From the NCBI GenBank assembly GCA_001910725.1, contig MJGA01000002.1, positions 434,001 to 498,000 on the forward strand: a DNA stretch of 64,000 nucleotides, read 5' to 3'. A model generated the notes under the pieces. The model worked only from the letters and a program-made list of their open reading frames with translations, had not been told where the DNA came from and did not search any database. Of this stretch, positions 44,341 to 56,106 are shown in pieces. Position 1 is the first letter of the stretch, and each line of letters opens with the position of its first letter. Source of the DNA: Phanerodontia chrysosporium (lineage: Eukaryota; Basidiomycota; Agaricomycetes; Polyporales; Phanerochaetaceae). Made by a program: the position numbers and the translations under genes.

Positions 44341-47300
44341 ATGGCCGTGGATATCGTGTCGCCAGAGCAGCGCAAGACCGTCTTCGTCGTCGGTCTTGGG
44401 ATGGTCGGCATTGGTGCGTCCCTACTACATGTCGGTGTATGCGGTGCTCACCAGGGTTGTATAGCGTTCATCGAAAAGCTGCTGAACCTTGATACACAGA
44501 TGAAGTACAAGGTGGTGACATGTGGGGAGGAAATGCACCGTAAGTCCTTGTCCGACCTGCGCGGAGAACCCACTCATACTGAGGTACTCTCCAGTGGCAT
44601 ACAACCGGGTCGCGTTGACAGACTACTTCCAACATCGTAACGTGGAAAAGCTGTACTTGAACCAGGGCAAGTCCGCATCTGCTCATACGGAGCATCGCGT
44701 CTAACGCCAAAAATAGCGGACTGGTATGCGGGACAGGACCCGTCTCGCTTCCAATTTTACGTCGGAGAAGCAGTCACTGCCATTGACACTGCAGGTCACA
44801 CCGTTACTACGGACAAGGGCCGTACAATAGCCTACGATATTTGCGTCCTTGCAACTGGCTCGGACGCGACGCTTCCTGGCTTTGCGAGCCCAACCGTGAA
44901 AGGCGTGTTTGTGTATCGAAACATTTCGGACCTCAACAAGCTTCTCGACTATTCTCAAACAGAGAGTGTCAAGGGTCAGCCGGTTGGTCACTTTGCCTTT
45001 TCTCGCTCATATATCGTCGTTCTTACCGCTGTATAGGCGACCGTCATCGGCGGGGGTCTGCTCGGCCTCGAGGCCGCGAAGGCGCTCTATGACCTAGACG
45101 AAGTCGGCAAAGTCACTATCGTACACCGCCAGACATACCCACTCTCACGCCAGCTCGACGCCGCAGGCGGAGAGATCGTGCTGCGGCGCATTGAAGCGCT
45201 CGGCGTCGAAGTGCTCGGGAACGTCTCGCCGAGTGCGCTGGTCACCGAATCTGTCGACGGAGAAGAGGTCCTCACGGGCCTCGCGCTCGGCAGCGGCGCC
45301 GTTGTGCCGTGCCGCATCGCGGTCTTCTCCGTCGGCATCCGCCCGCGCGACGAGCTCGCCCTCGCGTCCGGTATCAAGTGCGAGGGAGGCAGTGCGAGCG
45401 GGCGCGGCGTCACAGTAGACGATCTCCTGCGCACAAGTGCTCCCGATGTGTATGCGATTGGCGAGTGCGCGGCGTGGCGCGGCAGACGTACGGGCTGATT
45501 GCGCCGGGCATTGAGATGGCGGACATCCTTGCGTTCAACCTCACGCAGACGGCTACGCTCGCAGGAGGGTTTGCGCCGCGGAAGATGGTTGGCATTCCCT
45601 CTTTTTCCGTTTCTCTCTCCCGTTAACGACTGATGCAGAACAACCCGGACCTCTCAACGAAGCTCAAGCTCGTCGGCGTCGATGTCGCGTCTTTCGGCGA
45701 CTATTTCGCGGATCGGCGACAAGCCGACGGCAACGCCAAGAGCACAGCGTACAGCGTGCGCAAACCCGTTCCTGCGACAAGTGCTCCGCTCTCCCACAAT
45801 CAACGCGATCCATTCAAGGACAAAGTGTGGGAGTTCAAGGAGGCGCCTGAGTCGACCGGTGCGGTGCCCACGCTCACTGTCACGCGGCAGGATGTCGAGA
45901 TGTCGAACGGCGGGCCGGCAGAAGAAACGAACGGAAAGACGAATGGCGAGTCGTCCGCACCGCGTGCAGACGCATCCTCGCCGCGGAAGCGTCACGGTCA
46001 TGCCGCAGCAGCAGAAGGCCCTGTTGAGACGCTGACGTACCGCGACCCGTTCGGAGGCGTGTACAAGAAGTACATCTTCAGCGCAGACGGGAAGTACATT
46101 CTTGGCGGCATGATGGTAGGCGACACGGGCGACTACGTGAAGCTCCTCGCGCTCGTCAAGAAGAAGGTGCGTTGGTAGATCCTTGAGCATGGGCCGAGTG
46201 GCTGATGTTGTGGCATAGAAACCGCTGGATGTACCGCCGTCGCAGTTCATTGCAGGTTCCAGCAGCAGCGACGACTCTGGAGAGGACCTGGATGATGATA
46301 CGCAGATCTGCAGTTGTCACGTGAGTCCATCCTGCCCCCCCTATACCGGTACGGAAACCGACCGTTCGATGCAGAACGTCACAAAAGGCCAGATCTCCGC
46401 ATGTGTCAAGGAGGGCATCGACTCGCTGAACGAGATCAAGAAAAAGACCAAGGCTGCCACTGGCTGTGGTGGATGTATGTGTTCTAAACTTGGATTCGCC
46501 CGTTCCGGCTGACATGGACTTCTCCAAGGCCTTCCCCTCGTGACAAATATTTTCAAGTCTGAGATGCGGAAGAGCGGTCATGAAGTCAGCAACAACCTTT
46601 GCCCACATTTCGCTATGACTCGGGCGGAGCTGTTCAGCGTCGTGAAGTAGGTCAATCAGACGGATGTTCCTCCCAGATATTGATAGCTTCTGTCCTCGCA
46701 GGATCAAAAAATTAAAGACCTTCAATGAGATTATGCATACATCAGGCGTGAACAAGGACGCCGTCGGTTGTGAAGTCTGTAAGCCAGCCATTGGGAGCAT
46801 TCTCGCGTCGCTCTGGAACGAGCACGTCATGAACCTGGTGCATCACGCGTAAGAACCGCCAGCTCATACGTCCATAATCACGCTTAAGCTCTTTGTTTTC
46901 AGCAATCAAGATACAAATGACAGGTTCATGGCGAACATTCAGAGGAATGGCACCTTCTCCGTCGTACCCCGCGTAGCCGCTGGCGAGATCACACCGGACA
47001 AGCTCATCGTACTCGGCCAAGTTGCCAAGAAGTGTGAGCACTAACCTTTCCATTTTTCAGCTGGTCTGACCATACTCTCCAGACGGGCTCTACACCAAGA
47101 TCACTGGCGGCCAGCGCATCGACCTCTTTGGCGCGCAGAAGGCCGACCTGCCGTCGATCTGGAAGGAGCTTGTCGACGCCGGGTTCGAAAGTGGACATGC
47201 CTACGGGAAGGCTCTTCGTACGGTCAAGTCGTGTGTCGGCACGAACTGGTGTCGCTATGGTATCGGTGACTCGGTAGGCAGTACGTCGCAGTCCTTGTTT

Positions 47301-48787
47301 TCTCTGGCGTCAGCGGAATGCTCATGCTTTCCGCAGTGGCGATCGCTCTCGAGGAGCGGTACAAGGGTATCCGCGCGCCACACAAGATGAAGGGTGGCGT
47401 AAGTGGATGCGTCCGTGAATGTGCCGAGGCGCAGAGCAAGGACTTTGGGCTCATCGCGACAGACAAGGGTTGGAACAGTGCGTTGCTTCCACCGTATTCG
47501 ACCCATACAAGTCCTGAATGTATGCCTAGTCTTCATTGCTGGTAATGGTGGCGCTAATCCCCGCCATGCAACGTTGTTTGCGACGGACGTCCCGCCTTCG
47601 CATGCGATCCGCATCGTCGACCGCTTCTTGATGTATTACATCCGGACGGCCGACAAGCTCATGCGCACCGCGCGCTGGGTCGAACAGATGGATGGAGGGA
47701 TCGAGGTACGCTCAGAATTGGCTTTTCAATCTGAGACTCGCTCATCCGAAATATTGCAGAGACTGAAGAAGATTCTACTTGACGATGAGCTCGGTATATG
47801 CGCGGATCTCGAGCGCGAAATGGATGAGCTTGTTGGATCTTACTATGACGAGTGGGCGATCATCGCAAATGACCCTGAGCGTCAGAAGCAGTTCAGGCAG
47901 TTCGTGAATACGGTGCGTCCGAGGCTCCTGCCTCACTCGCCAGCAAATCATTCTGATTCTTACTTTGCTCCTTCAGCCACAACGTGTACAGACAGTCGAA
48001 CCCGTGCTGGAGCGCGGTCAACCCCGACCCGCCGACTGGGCGAAAGCGAACCCTGCTGTGCATTTAAGGGAGAGCGACATTCCAGCTCCAAAGGAGACAT
48101 GGAAGTGGCGCAAACTCGCCAAGGTGGAGGACTTGACCCCTACGGAGGCGGGCACGACGTGAGTACGTTCGCGTCCTTGACTTAACTCAGTAAAGCTCAT
48201 GCAAGAACAACAGATCTGCGGCTGTGAAGTACGGCGAGAGTCAGCTCGCCATTTTCCATGTGCCAAGACGAGGCTACTTCTGCACGCAGCAGGTATGACT
48301 TTCGATGCGTTCATGCATGACTGAATCTGACTACGCCGACATAGATGTGCCCACACAAGCGTGCATTCGTCCTAGAACACGGCCTAATCGGTGACGACCC
48401 GAACACGGGAACACTCTACGTCTCCTGTACGCCGTTCGCATTTTTGCACGCACCACATCTGACTTATAATCTTCTGTAGGCCCCATGCACAAGCGCAACT
48501 TCTCGTTGACATCGGGCGCATGCCTCAACGATGACAACTACAGTATCATTGCGTTCGACGTCCGCGTCGAGGGTGACGACATTAGCGTGCTCCTGCCTGA
48601 GGAGAAGGACCTCGACACTGTCATCGCGACGCACCGCTGGATGGTGAAGCGTGACACAGCGCAGGTCCTTGATGGAGGGGCGCCACGTTTACCAGAGGAC
48701 AGTGCTGTCGAGATTGTAGGGCCTAAGGACGAGGTCGCTGGTGGCAGTTGTGGCTCGGCGTGTGGCGACCAAAAGCTTGAATGGTAG
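44341..48787 (+). CDS. niiA: Nitrite reductase [NAD(P)H] (apparent -1 frameshift)
   Basis: Six-electron reduction of nitrite to ammonium. Nineteen exons: 44341..44413, 44465..44539, 44595..44666, 44717..44982, 45037..45587, 45639..46166, 46219..46320, 46375..46474, 46529..46646, 46702..46848, 46903..47033, 47083..47280, 47337..47477, 47530..47705, 47760..47912, 47977..48158, 48214..48292, 48345..48426, 48480..48787. Domains: FAD-dependent oxidoreductase (VVGLGMVG, ATVIGGGLLGLEA, GIRPRDELA); a disordered insert of about 100 residues; BFD-like 2Fe-2S domain (CSCHNVTKG, GCGGC); sirohaem/4Fe-4S core (SCVGTNWCRYG, GCVREC); C-terminal Rieske domain (CPHK, CPMHKRNF). One base is missing near 45478-45484, between CAAWRG and QTYGLIAPG (3482 nt instead of 3483). 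The intron from 44667 has a GC donor (GCAAGT). Intact length about 1160. Confidence 0.93.
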
Positions 48788-49136
48788 CAAGTCTGGTCGT
48801 ACACCTTTCTGCAATCCTCGAGGTACATATGTTCCCGTTTTTGTATTCTATGTTCAATGTGCACGTAGCTCGACTCGGCACGAACACGCGGTAATTACAT
48901 GATATTCGAGGAGTTCCGTATATGGTAACTCTGCAAGTTGAAGCAGGTTACACGATCGAACAATGACTAGAACAGGACTCAGCCTTCCGCTGGCTCTGCA
49001 TCAAGCGTATTCATGGTTCAATGCAATGTATCCCTGCACACAATGGAATTCAATTGAATGTTTTATGCTGAAGGATGTATGCCTATTCAGTTTGAAAGCA
49101 GGTAGTGGGTATGCAGTGCCTAGTGACTTTCGTCGT
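48788..49136. other. Convergent intergenic region niiA/F-box gene
   Basis: 3' flanks of two convergent genes. A 101-codon plus-strand frame at 48963..49268 partly overlaps the F-box gene end and has no domain. Confidence 0.5.
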
Positions 49137-50767
49137 CTACTCGAGTATTACGGAGGCGAGAGGGAAAACATGAGCAAGAAATTGAGCATTTGTAGGGTTG
49201 AGGGTTATATCCGGGTATCTACGTCGCAAAAACAACCTTTCGACCGAGAGGGATCGTGCCACGGATGAGACAAGTGCTCGTGGCTCGGTCAGCGTGTCTT
49301 GCACCTCCTGTCGTGGTCCCCAGACTAGTATACCGAGGATCCGGAGACTGGGACAGTGTAGTGCAAAGGCAGCAAGGTCTTGCATGGCCAGCAGTGCAGG
49401 TTGGTTTGACCTGTCCCAGGGCCAGTAGAATAGATTGCTACCCAATTTAAGGATTCGATGCGTGAGAAAGCCTTCGCTAGACGGTCAACATCCTGCGGCG
49501 CGATAAGGATGTCGACGTTACTCAGGTCGAGGTTCTTCAAGAATCGCATATTGAAGAATGGAACCAAAGCGCTGACCATGAGTCTCTCGCAGATTACGCC
49601 TTGGGTAGTTCTGATTGACTCGATCTTGATCTCGAATGTCTCGAGGTTGCCAATCGTCGCGACTGCCATGAATATACTCTCCATGGTACACGCTTGCTTC
49701 GGCGCCCCAAGTCTTTCATCCAAGAGCGAGGGAGCATACCACATGAGGGTTAACTGGCGCAAGGAGTGCATGTGCATGCATAAGCCTCGTATCGACGAGA
49801 CGAAAAGCCCGGGGTTCATGAATGACGCCCCGAGGCAAAGTTTGCTGAGAGCTGGGAAACCGCCATTGGAAGGGCATCCTCCTCTCTGCTGCGCTACGAA
49901 GTCTAGACGGAGGTAGAGATGTTGTAGACGCGGCATACTTGCAATGGAGAGGAGGCCGTCCTCGCACAGTGCCTCGACGCGAAGATCAATCAGCGTGGAG
50001 GCAGATAACGCCTGAGAGGAGTGCAATCCATGGAACGCTCCCTGTAACTGGAATAGCCGTACTGCTGGCTCCGTGTACGCGTCCTCCGAGCCTAAATCCG
50101 AGTCGAAGGAATGCTCGATTTGAGACAGGACAAGGTTGTGCATCGGTGGAATCATGTGCAGGAGTTCAAAAGCTCGGATATAACCCGCATCTGAAGTGCA
50201 CTGACATACCAACTCACGCAGGTTCGGTGATAGGTAAAGCTTGACAGTGTCCATAAGGTCGGTTGGGATGTCGTCGGTGATATAGAGGGATGTGAGAGCA
50301 GGGAGAGGATGTCGGGTAGGACAATGCTGGAGGACGTAGTGGCATGATGCATAAAGATGCGGCAGGTCAGGGCATATCCAAAGAGATTTCACTCTGGTTG
50401 CGTGATGCAGGAAACGGCTCCACTCATGTGAAAGCGGTGTCGAAACGAAGATCTAAACCAGAAGATCCATGTCATCGAACTAAAATGACACAGTCCATGA
50501 TGCATGAGCATGATGCAGACGTACCAGGTGATATACAGTGCCATAATCTTCCACATTTTCCGACCGTTCCTCTCGCCACGTATACACCGGGAGGCAGCGA
50601 AGCAACCGACTGACGTCCAGTAAAGGGCCACCCCATAGAATGCCCATAGCAGGTTCATAAAAGAGCTTACATACGAGTGAGATATTGAGCAGATGCCAAG
50701 AACGAACACTTGAAATGCAGTCCACAATCTCCTGAAGGATCTCGCTGACGAGCAAGCAGCGGTGCAT
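49137..50767 (-). CDS. F-box/leucine-rich protein (apparent -1 frameshift)
   Basis: Exons 50525..50767 and 49137..50452, about 519 residues. The N-terminus MHRCLLVSEILQEIVDCIS with LLNISLVCKLFYEPAMGILWG is the F-box pattern common in mushrooms; it would bind Skp1 in an SCF ubiquitin ligase. The rest is a run of irregular leucine-rich repeats (LPALTSLYITDD, LSPNLRELVC, MPRLQHLYLRLD, LKNLDLSNVDIL, CPSLRILGILVWG). Near 49448-49453 the frame slips: TCCTT where TCCCTT would join RIES to LKLGSNLFYW; both sides keep the repeat pattern. A literal reading ends early at 49325. The target protein is unknown, and such genes are numerous and fast-evolving in Agaricomycetes. Confidence 0.72.
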
Positions 50768-50890
50768 AGTAGTCGAGTAAAGAGAATGTTGCAAGGGTCC
50801 GCGATAGACCCATGCACATACAGCGATTGCGTAGTACCCATCGTGTGAACGCAATGACAGCGAGAAGAACGCCCGGGCTGATACACATAA

Positions 50891-51677
50891 TTATCTTGCG
50901 CTCACGCGGTACCGCACGCTCGAGATCCCGACGGCGCACTCTACGGGCGAGCCTAACATATCTAGAGATGAGCAAGCGTCGTCCCTGAGAAGCAACGGTG
51001 CTGCATGCGGAGACGGCATTAGAACCAACACCGCGACTTCCAGTGACAGATGCGGTTGCCGCCCCGGAGCCAGAGCGATATGCGGACGAGCATGGATGAT
51101 TTGCGAGAGGCGCACTGCAACAGAAAACCGAGGCCTGAATGAGGCAACGACTCCTGACGGCATAAACGCGACTTACGAGTGCGCAATGCGATTGCCTGGC
51201 CATAAGCAACCGCTAGGTGGCTTGTTCAGTATCTGTAGTCTCCAAGCGTCGTTGTCGTGTTGGACCCTGACGGACAATGGCTACAGATGGAAGTTCAGGA
51301 GTTAGCGGCACTACGTGCAGCTGTATGCGAACACTCACCAAAACACGATCCCAGTCTGCGCTATCTCGCAGCCCAGGACGTTCCTGCAGCCCCACAACGT
51401 AGACATCCCAAAGCGGGGGTCGAGGAGAGACAGTTCGAGTGGTAACGCGAGCACGCAGGTCGGCCCGGTGGTGAGCTATCTGCCGTCTATAACAAGTGCT
51501 GGTGATGACTCCAATTATGAGCACGCCGATGAATCCGACTATGCCGACGATAATGAAGCTTGCTGCACCCGCTATGGACAGATCCCGGGACTCGAGGGCG
51601 CGTGCGTAGAGAGCCAGGAGACCAGAACGGCATGGCTGCGGCGGCAGAGCCTCGTAGGCTGCAGTACACGGCTGCAT
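50891..51677 (-). CDS. Small single-pass membrane protein, hypothetical
   Basis: Exons 51339..51677, about 51177..51280 and 50891..51114. The first exon has one clear membrane segment at about residues 38-60 (AASFIIVGIVGFIGVLIIGVI) followed by TCYRRQ, which suggests a cytosolic C-terminal tail. The tail contains PLWDVYVVG, then in exon 2 LSVRVQHDNDAW, and in exon 3 HLSLEVAVLVLMPSP. This layout recurs in small mushroom membrane proteins of unknown function. The exon 2/3 junction is off by one with the strong GTAAGT donor, and in phase only with a weaker GTTGCT donor about 24 bp earlier, so the model is uncertain or carries another indel. Confidence 0.4.
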
Positions 51678-52305
51678 GGCGAGTGGAGGTTTCGGAAGAG
51701 AAAGGCAGCGAGGCTCGGAGGAGTAAATGTGAGGTAGCATCGGGTGCCAGTGTCTTCCGCGCTCGGAGTGAGGAGCGGACGACCCTAATGCCTTAGTAAC
51801 GCCACTTCATCCTCATGGCTTGCTGGTGGACGCAGTCATTCTCCACATTTATGTCCGGTCTGAAGGGGCAAAAGCTTGGCGTGCTTCGCCAAAATTAGCG
51901 TCGACGAAGATGATGCTGTGCTATGTCTGAGGACGTTGATAGGTGATTGCATACCGTCTACGCTCTGGGTCAGCGTACGAGGCAATTGCTATCAAGACAA
52001 GCTACGCCCACCGTGGCTATCTAATTCAACCCAGGTAGAGCTTCGGTTCGGTGCGTATTGCTTCACTAGACAGGATTCAGCATCATGTAACCAAAAGACC
52101 AAAGATGCTGTGGTTAAATGCCGTACGAGTCGGTACCTGAACACACCTCAAGCTCGCGAGGTTTGCAACGATGATGAACCAGAGTTAAATCAGTGTCAGG
52201 CGGGTTGCTTGTACACGAGAACGTTCGTTCGAACAGTAGCAGACGAATCCATACCCAATAGATCAAATATTATAATCCCTACGATATCACAGCAGTGCAG
52301 AGACC
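51678..52305. other. Intergenic region, small membrane protein / ERV25
   Basis: A 146-codon Cys-rich plus-strand frame (51876..52316) reaches into the end of ERV25. It lacks a signal peptide, domain or splice pattern and I do not call it. Nothing else seen. Confidence 0.45.
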
Positions 52306-53131
52306 TCAGTCAATGAGGTATTTGCGTTTGAAGAATGCGCGAAGGTGGAATATTTGCCACACGCCCAAGCAAATGAGCGCCACGAGCGTGAACCATGCGA
52401 AATTCTGCACCCGCTTCTTCGTTGACACTGAAACGAATGTCAGTCGACAGCAATGAGAGAGATACGCGTAACGCACTGTTTGTCGATTGAAATCGTTCCT
52501 CACGCTTCTTGAGGTAGTTCATTTCGTCTACAATCTCCTTCACAACGCCCTCTAGTTTCCTCATCTCAGTTTCGAGGGCTGATAGCGATTCCTGGTTCGC
52601 AATCGCACTGTCCACGTATGTCAGTATGTGAACAATGTAGCAGTACCTGCAACATACTTATAGTCCACAGCGTCCGCGCCAATATCGACGTCGAGGTCAA
52701 TGACGCGCTTTCGGGGTTGGCCGCCCTCGGCTTGGGAAGACACTGAGTTGGTGACGGACAACACCGCGGAGCAACAAATACGCACCAACGTCAAGGTAAT
52801 TTTTGAAGCAGACTCCTACGTCACCCTCCTCCGAATGCGCCGTAATAGCGAACCGCGACTCGCCGTTGATTCCACGTTTGCTGAGGTATACGTTCTTCTC
52901 CGGCCCAGAGTCGACAATCTCGATATCAACGCGCTGGCCATCTCCCGGACCGACATTTGCAGTCACAATAACCAATGCACCTGCGTGTGCAGCGTTCCAT
53001 ATGCACTTTGCTGGTGGGTATCGGTATGCCTGCAGCTCGAATTTGATCGCGTGTACAGGTGAGGTGCAGAGCAATAGCAGCGTCGCCAGGAGGAACGCAG
53101 GCAGATGAGACGGCCTCAGTGCCGTCAGCAT
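52306..53131 (-). CDS. ERV25: p24 family cargo receptor Erv25
   Basis: Type I membrane protein of COPI/COPII vesicles cycling between ER and Golgi, delta subfamily of p24. Exons 52786..53131, 52658..52742, 52477..52607 and 52306..52427 give 227 residues in frame. There is a signal peptide to about residue 28 (LPAFLLATLLLLCTSPVHA), then a GOLD domain (IKFELQAYRYPPAKC, VDIEIVDSGPEKNVYL, VGVCFKNYLD) with the two conserved Cys, a coiled coil (ESLSALETEMRKLEGVVKE, YLKKREERF), one membrane span (FTLVALICLGVWQIFHL) and the cytosolic tail FFKRKYLID with the Phe pair and basic pair used for coat binding. The order and tail identify Erv25 rather than Emp24. No lesion found. Confidence 0.92.
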
Positions 53132-53567
53132 GGTTGGATTATGCCGGGAATACGAGATTATAAGTTAGCAGGCCAGGGTTGGCAGGATGTGCCAGCAGAC
53201 GTGGTGAAGGCGAGACGGAAGCGGTGAAGCGCCCGGCTGGGTGTTGCTGCCTCGACCATCTCTATCTACGTCGTCCACCACGTCGTATGGCAGGATGCTG
53301 CTCTGCGACAATATGATCGCAGTTCGCTCTAACTCGATGTCCATGCGTCCACGCGGATGGTGACAAAGTGCACGGGGCATACGATGCTCGTTCTAGCACC
53401 GGGTCTCGGCATCATCACGACCTCACGTTCACCGCGTTTTCATCGTCGACGGACCGCCGCAGGAAGCAGCTGATCACCACAGACGTAGAGGGGCCGCTTT
53501 GTCCGGCGTATAAGACTCAGTGACTGGGGCATAGGATGACTCCCTTCACTTTCTTGTGTCTGCAGAC
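53132..53567. promoter_or_regulatory. Divergent promoter region ERV25 / galactonate dehydratase
   Basis: A 436-bp spacer between divergent starts. A GTATAAG element lies near 53509-53515, about 55 bp before the plus-strand ATG. Confidence 0.4.
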
Positions 53568-55163
53568 ATGCCTACCGAGCTGCCCTCCAGTAAGCTAGCG
53601 AATATCGAGGTGCGTAAACGCGTTGTGTCAGTATATAGACTGCTCAACAAGATCGCTCTCCCCGTATTTCAGATTTTTCGCCTGCCGCCCAGATGGTTAT
53701 TCGTACGCGTCGAGACCGAGGGCGGACTTGTTGGCTGGGGAGAAAGCTCCCTGGAAGGTAGGTCACCTCTTCCGTGCGTCAACCCAACCTGGGTCCTGAT
53801 GTCGACATCTCTACTCAGGACACACAGAGGCGGTGGAAGGCGCCTCGTTAGCTCTTCGCGAGACCTTCATTGGGTGGGATGGGGATCGCATACAGGACAT
53901 ATGGCAGCATGCATATCGGTCTCGCTTCTACCGCGGCGGGCCCGTTCTCATGGTCAGTCTAGCTGTCAGCACCGTACTTGCTGCTGAGCTGCAATGTCTG
54001 TTAGTCCGCGCTTTCTGGTCTAGACATCGCACTATGGGATATAAAGGGGAAGAAGCTTGGCGTACCAGTCTGGCAATTGCTCGGAGGCAAAGTCAGAGAC
54101 CGTGTAAAAGTCTATGGCTGGATAGGAGGAGATAGTCCTCAAGCAGTTCTGGAAGGTGCTGCAAAACGTCGAGAGCAAGGGTTTACCGCCGTCAAGATGA
54201 ACGGGACGGGTAAGTCCCGTTTATCGCTCTCATGTCAAGCACTCGTTAACTTTCGTGCAGGTGCCGTAGACTGGATTGATTCGCCCAGCGTGCTTACAGA
54301 TACTGTCGCTCGTGTTCGCGACGTGCGTTCACTTGGCCTCGATGTCGGCGTTGACTTCCACGGACGCCTCCATAAAGGCATGGCCAAACAGCTCGCGAAA
54401 TTGCTCCAGCCGCTGAGCCCGATGTTCATTGAGGAGCCCCTTCTCCCTACACAGCCCGAGGAGATCGCGGACCTTGCGCAGATGGTCGCCACGCCCATTG
54501 CTCTCGGAGAGCGGCTGTATACGAGGCATGACTTCCGTCCCTACCTGGAAAGACGGGCGATAGACATTGCCCAACCCGATGTATGCAACCTCCAACCCGC
54601 CCTTACGTTAGTGCTAAGTGCCGTTTACAGGTATCACATTGCGGTGGCATCAGCGAGCTGCATCGTATAGCTTCTCTAACCGAGATTTACGATGTCGCGC
54701 TCGCACCGCATTGCCCCTTGGACCCATTGCATTAGCCGCTTGCATCCAGGTTGATCTTACTGCACCGAATTGTAAGTGGGCGCAGTCGCGGCTTTGACGT
54801 GGGCGTTGACTCTGTATCCAGTTGTCATTCAGGAGATGAGCTGGCAGGTTGGTTGATTGAAGGCTGACTAGTCGTGAGCACTGAATCAGCACACTAGATT
54901 CACTACAACCAAGGCGCTGACCTCTTCACCTACATTGTCGACCCGGCAATATTTGCTGTGAAGGATGGATATATCGAAGCTCTAGCAGGTAGGCGAAGCA
55001 GGCAAGCGCGTCGCAAGGAAGGCTTATAAGTTTTGCAGGTTCCGGACTGGGCATCGAAATCAATGAACATCTTGTGCGCGAAACGGCTGCGAAGTACATC
55101 CACGAGAAAGCTTGGAGAAATGACGTGTGGACTGGAGTAGACGGATCGCTGCGCGAGTGGTGA
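53568..55163 (+). CDS. Galactonate dehydratase-like enolase-superfamily enzyme (apparent -1 frameshift)
   Basis: Sugar-acid dehydratase of the mandelate racemase/muconate lactonising group, likely acting on a galactonate-type acid in the cytosol. Exons 53568..53609, 53673..53757, 53819..53952, 54005..54209, 54261..54580, 54631..54771, 54822..54847, 54898..54988, 55039..55163. Motifs: N-terminal capping domain ([31 protein letters not shown]), then a barrel with [17 protein letters not shown], the base-bearing strand [10 protein letters not shown], metal ligands in [17 protein letters not shown] and [21 protein letters not shown] and LAPHCPLGP. The frame slips in the last motif, TTGGACC for TTGGGACC near 54717-54722 (1169 nt; 1170 needed). 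Intact length 389 residues. Substrate specificity cannot be settled from motifs. Confidence 0.85.
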
Positions 55164-56106
55164 TCGTAGAGCGTATTAGTTTAGTTTTTTTGTTGGCGAA
55201 GGTAAGTCTGACACTGCTCAAACCGCACATGTGGCCAGGGTCGTATGCTTATGTCCATTACTAAGATATCCTTGCCAGAGTGTCGCAGTTTGGGGAATAG
55301 GGATGGTCTTGCTACCGGATTCTCCGGAGACACGCCCACGTCCGTGTTGCCCATTTCCTCAGTCTAGATGAGGGCAACTCGCCGCTTGGTGTCGATGTAC
55401 TGCTGGAAATCGCGCTGCAGTAAAGCATCTCGACCATGTCTCTCATTTTAAAGTCCGTGAATCCGTATGTCTGAATCTTCAAAGCTCTCACGTGTGGTGT
55501 GGCCTCTGTGGCGCAACTCAAAGGCGAGAGGCGACTACTATGCTCAGCAGCATCGGAAGAGTGTCGCAGGACCGAAGCTGTCTCACTTTGCTTGAGTTAC
55601 CCTTCACGGAAAGAATCGTGAACGCAGGTCGTTCTCCGCTTCTTATCGGACCTGTTGAAGAACTTCGACGACACACCGCTCCTCCTTCCGAATTTTGTGC
55701 CGATTCGGACGCATGGTTTCCTCGGAGATGAAGCGGGCGCGACGGTCGTAGCACTGGATGGCTCGGAAGATTCAGCAGACCGATAGCATAAGACGTGCGC
55801 AGGGGTCGGTGGGTTTTGTCCACGTTTTTCTGAACGGAGGTCGCCGCGCGAGCGCCTGAGGGATTCTGTCCCCGATGCGGTGTTGTTGCATAACAGTACA
55901 GTCTTCCCACTGGCACAGGCGTGTGGCTTATAAGAAGACCATGACTCGAGGTAGCATGGTTCATCATCTTCCAGATAGACCTCGCTAATGACTTCGCTGG
56001 CCGACTTTTTGTACAATGTGTACGTACCGTCCCTTCTAGTTCTTGCCAAAGTGTGAGCTCACCACGACGCTGTTGTAGTAAGGTTGACGAGTATGTCAGC
56101 GTAGCT
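55164..56106. other. Intergenic region with unresolved minus-strand frames
   Basis: Minus-strand frames at 55518..56153 and 55597..56049 overlap in different phases, without a domain or clear introns. A stretch reading LEDDEPCYLESWSSYKP looks protein-like, so a small decayed or multi-exon gene is possible, but I cannot model it. Confidence 0.35.

Noticed and set aside
51876..52316. 146-codon Cys-rich frame as a secreted effector-like protein
   Set aside because: No signal peptide, runs into the ERV25 coding end on the opposite strand, no introns or domain.
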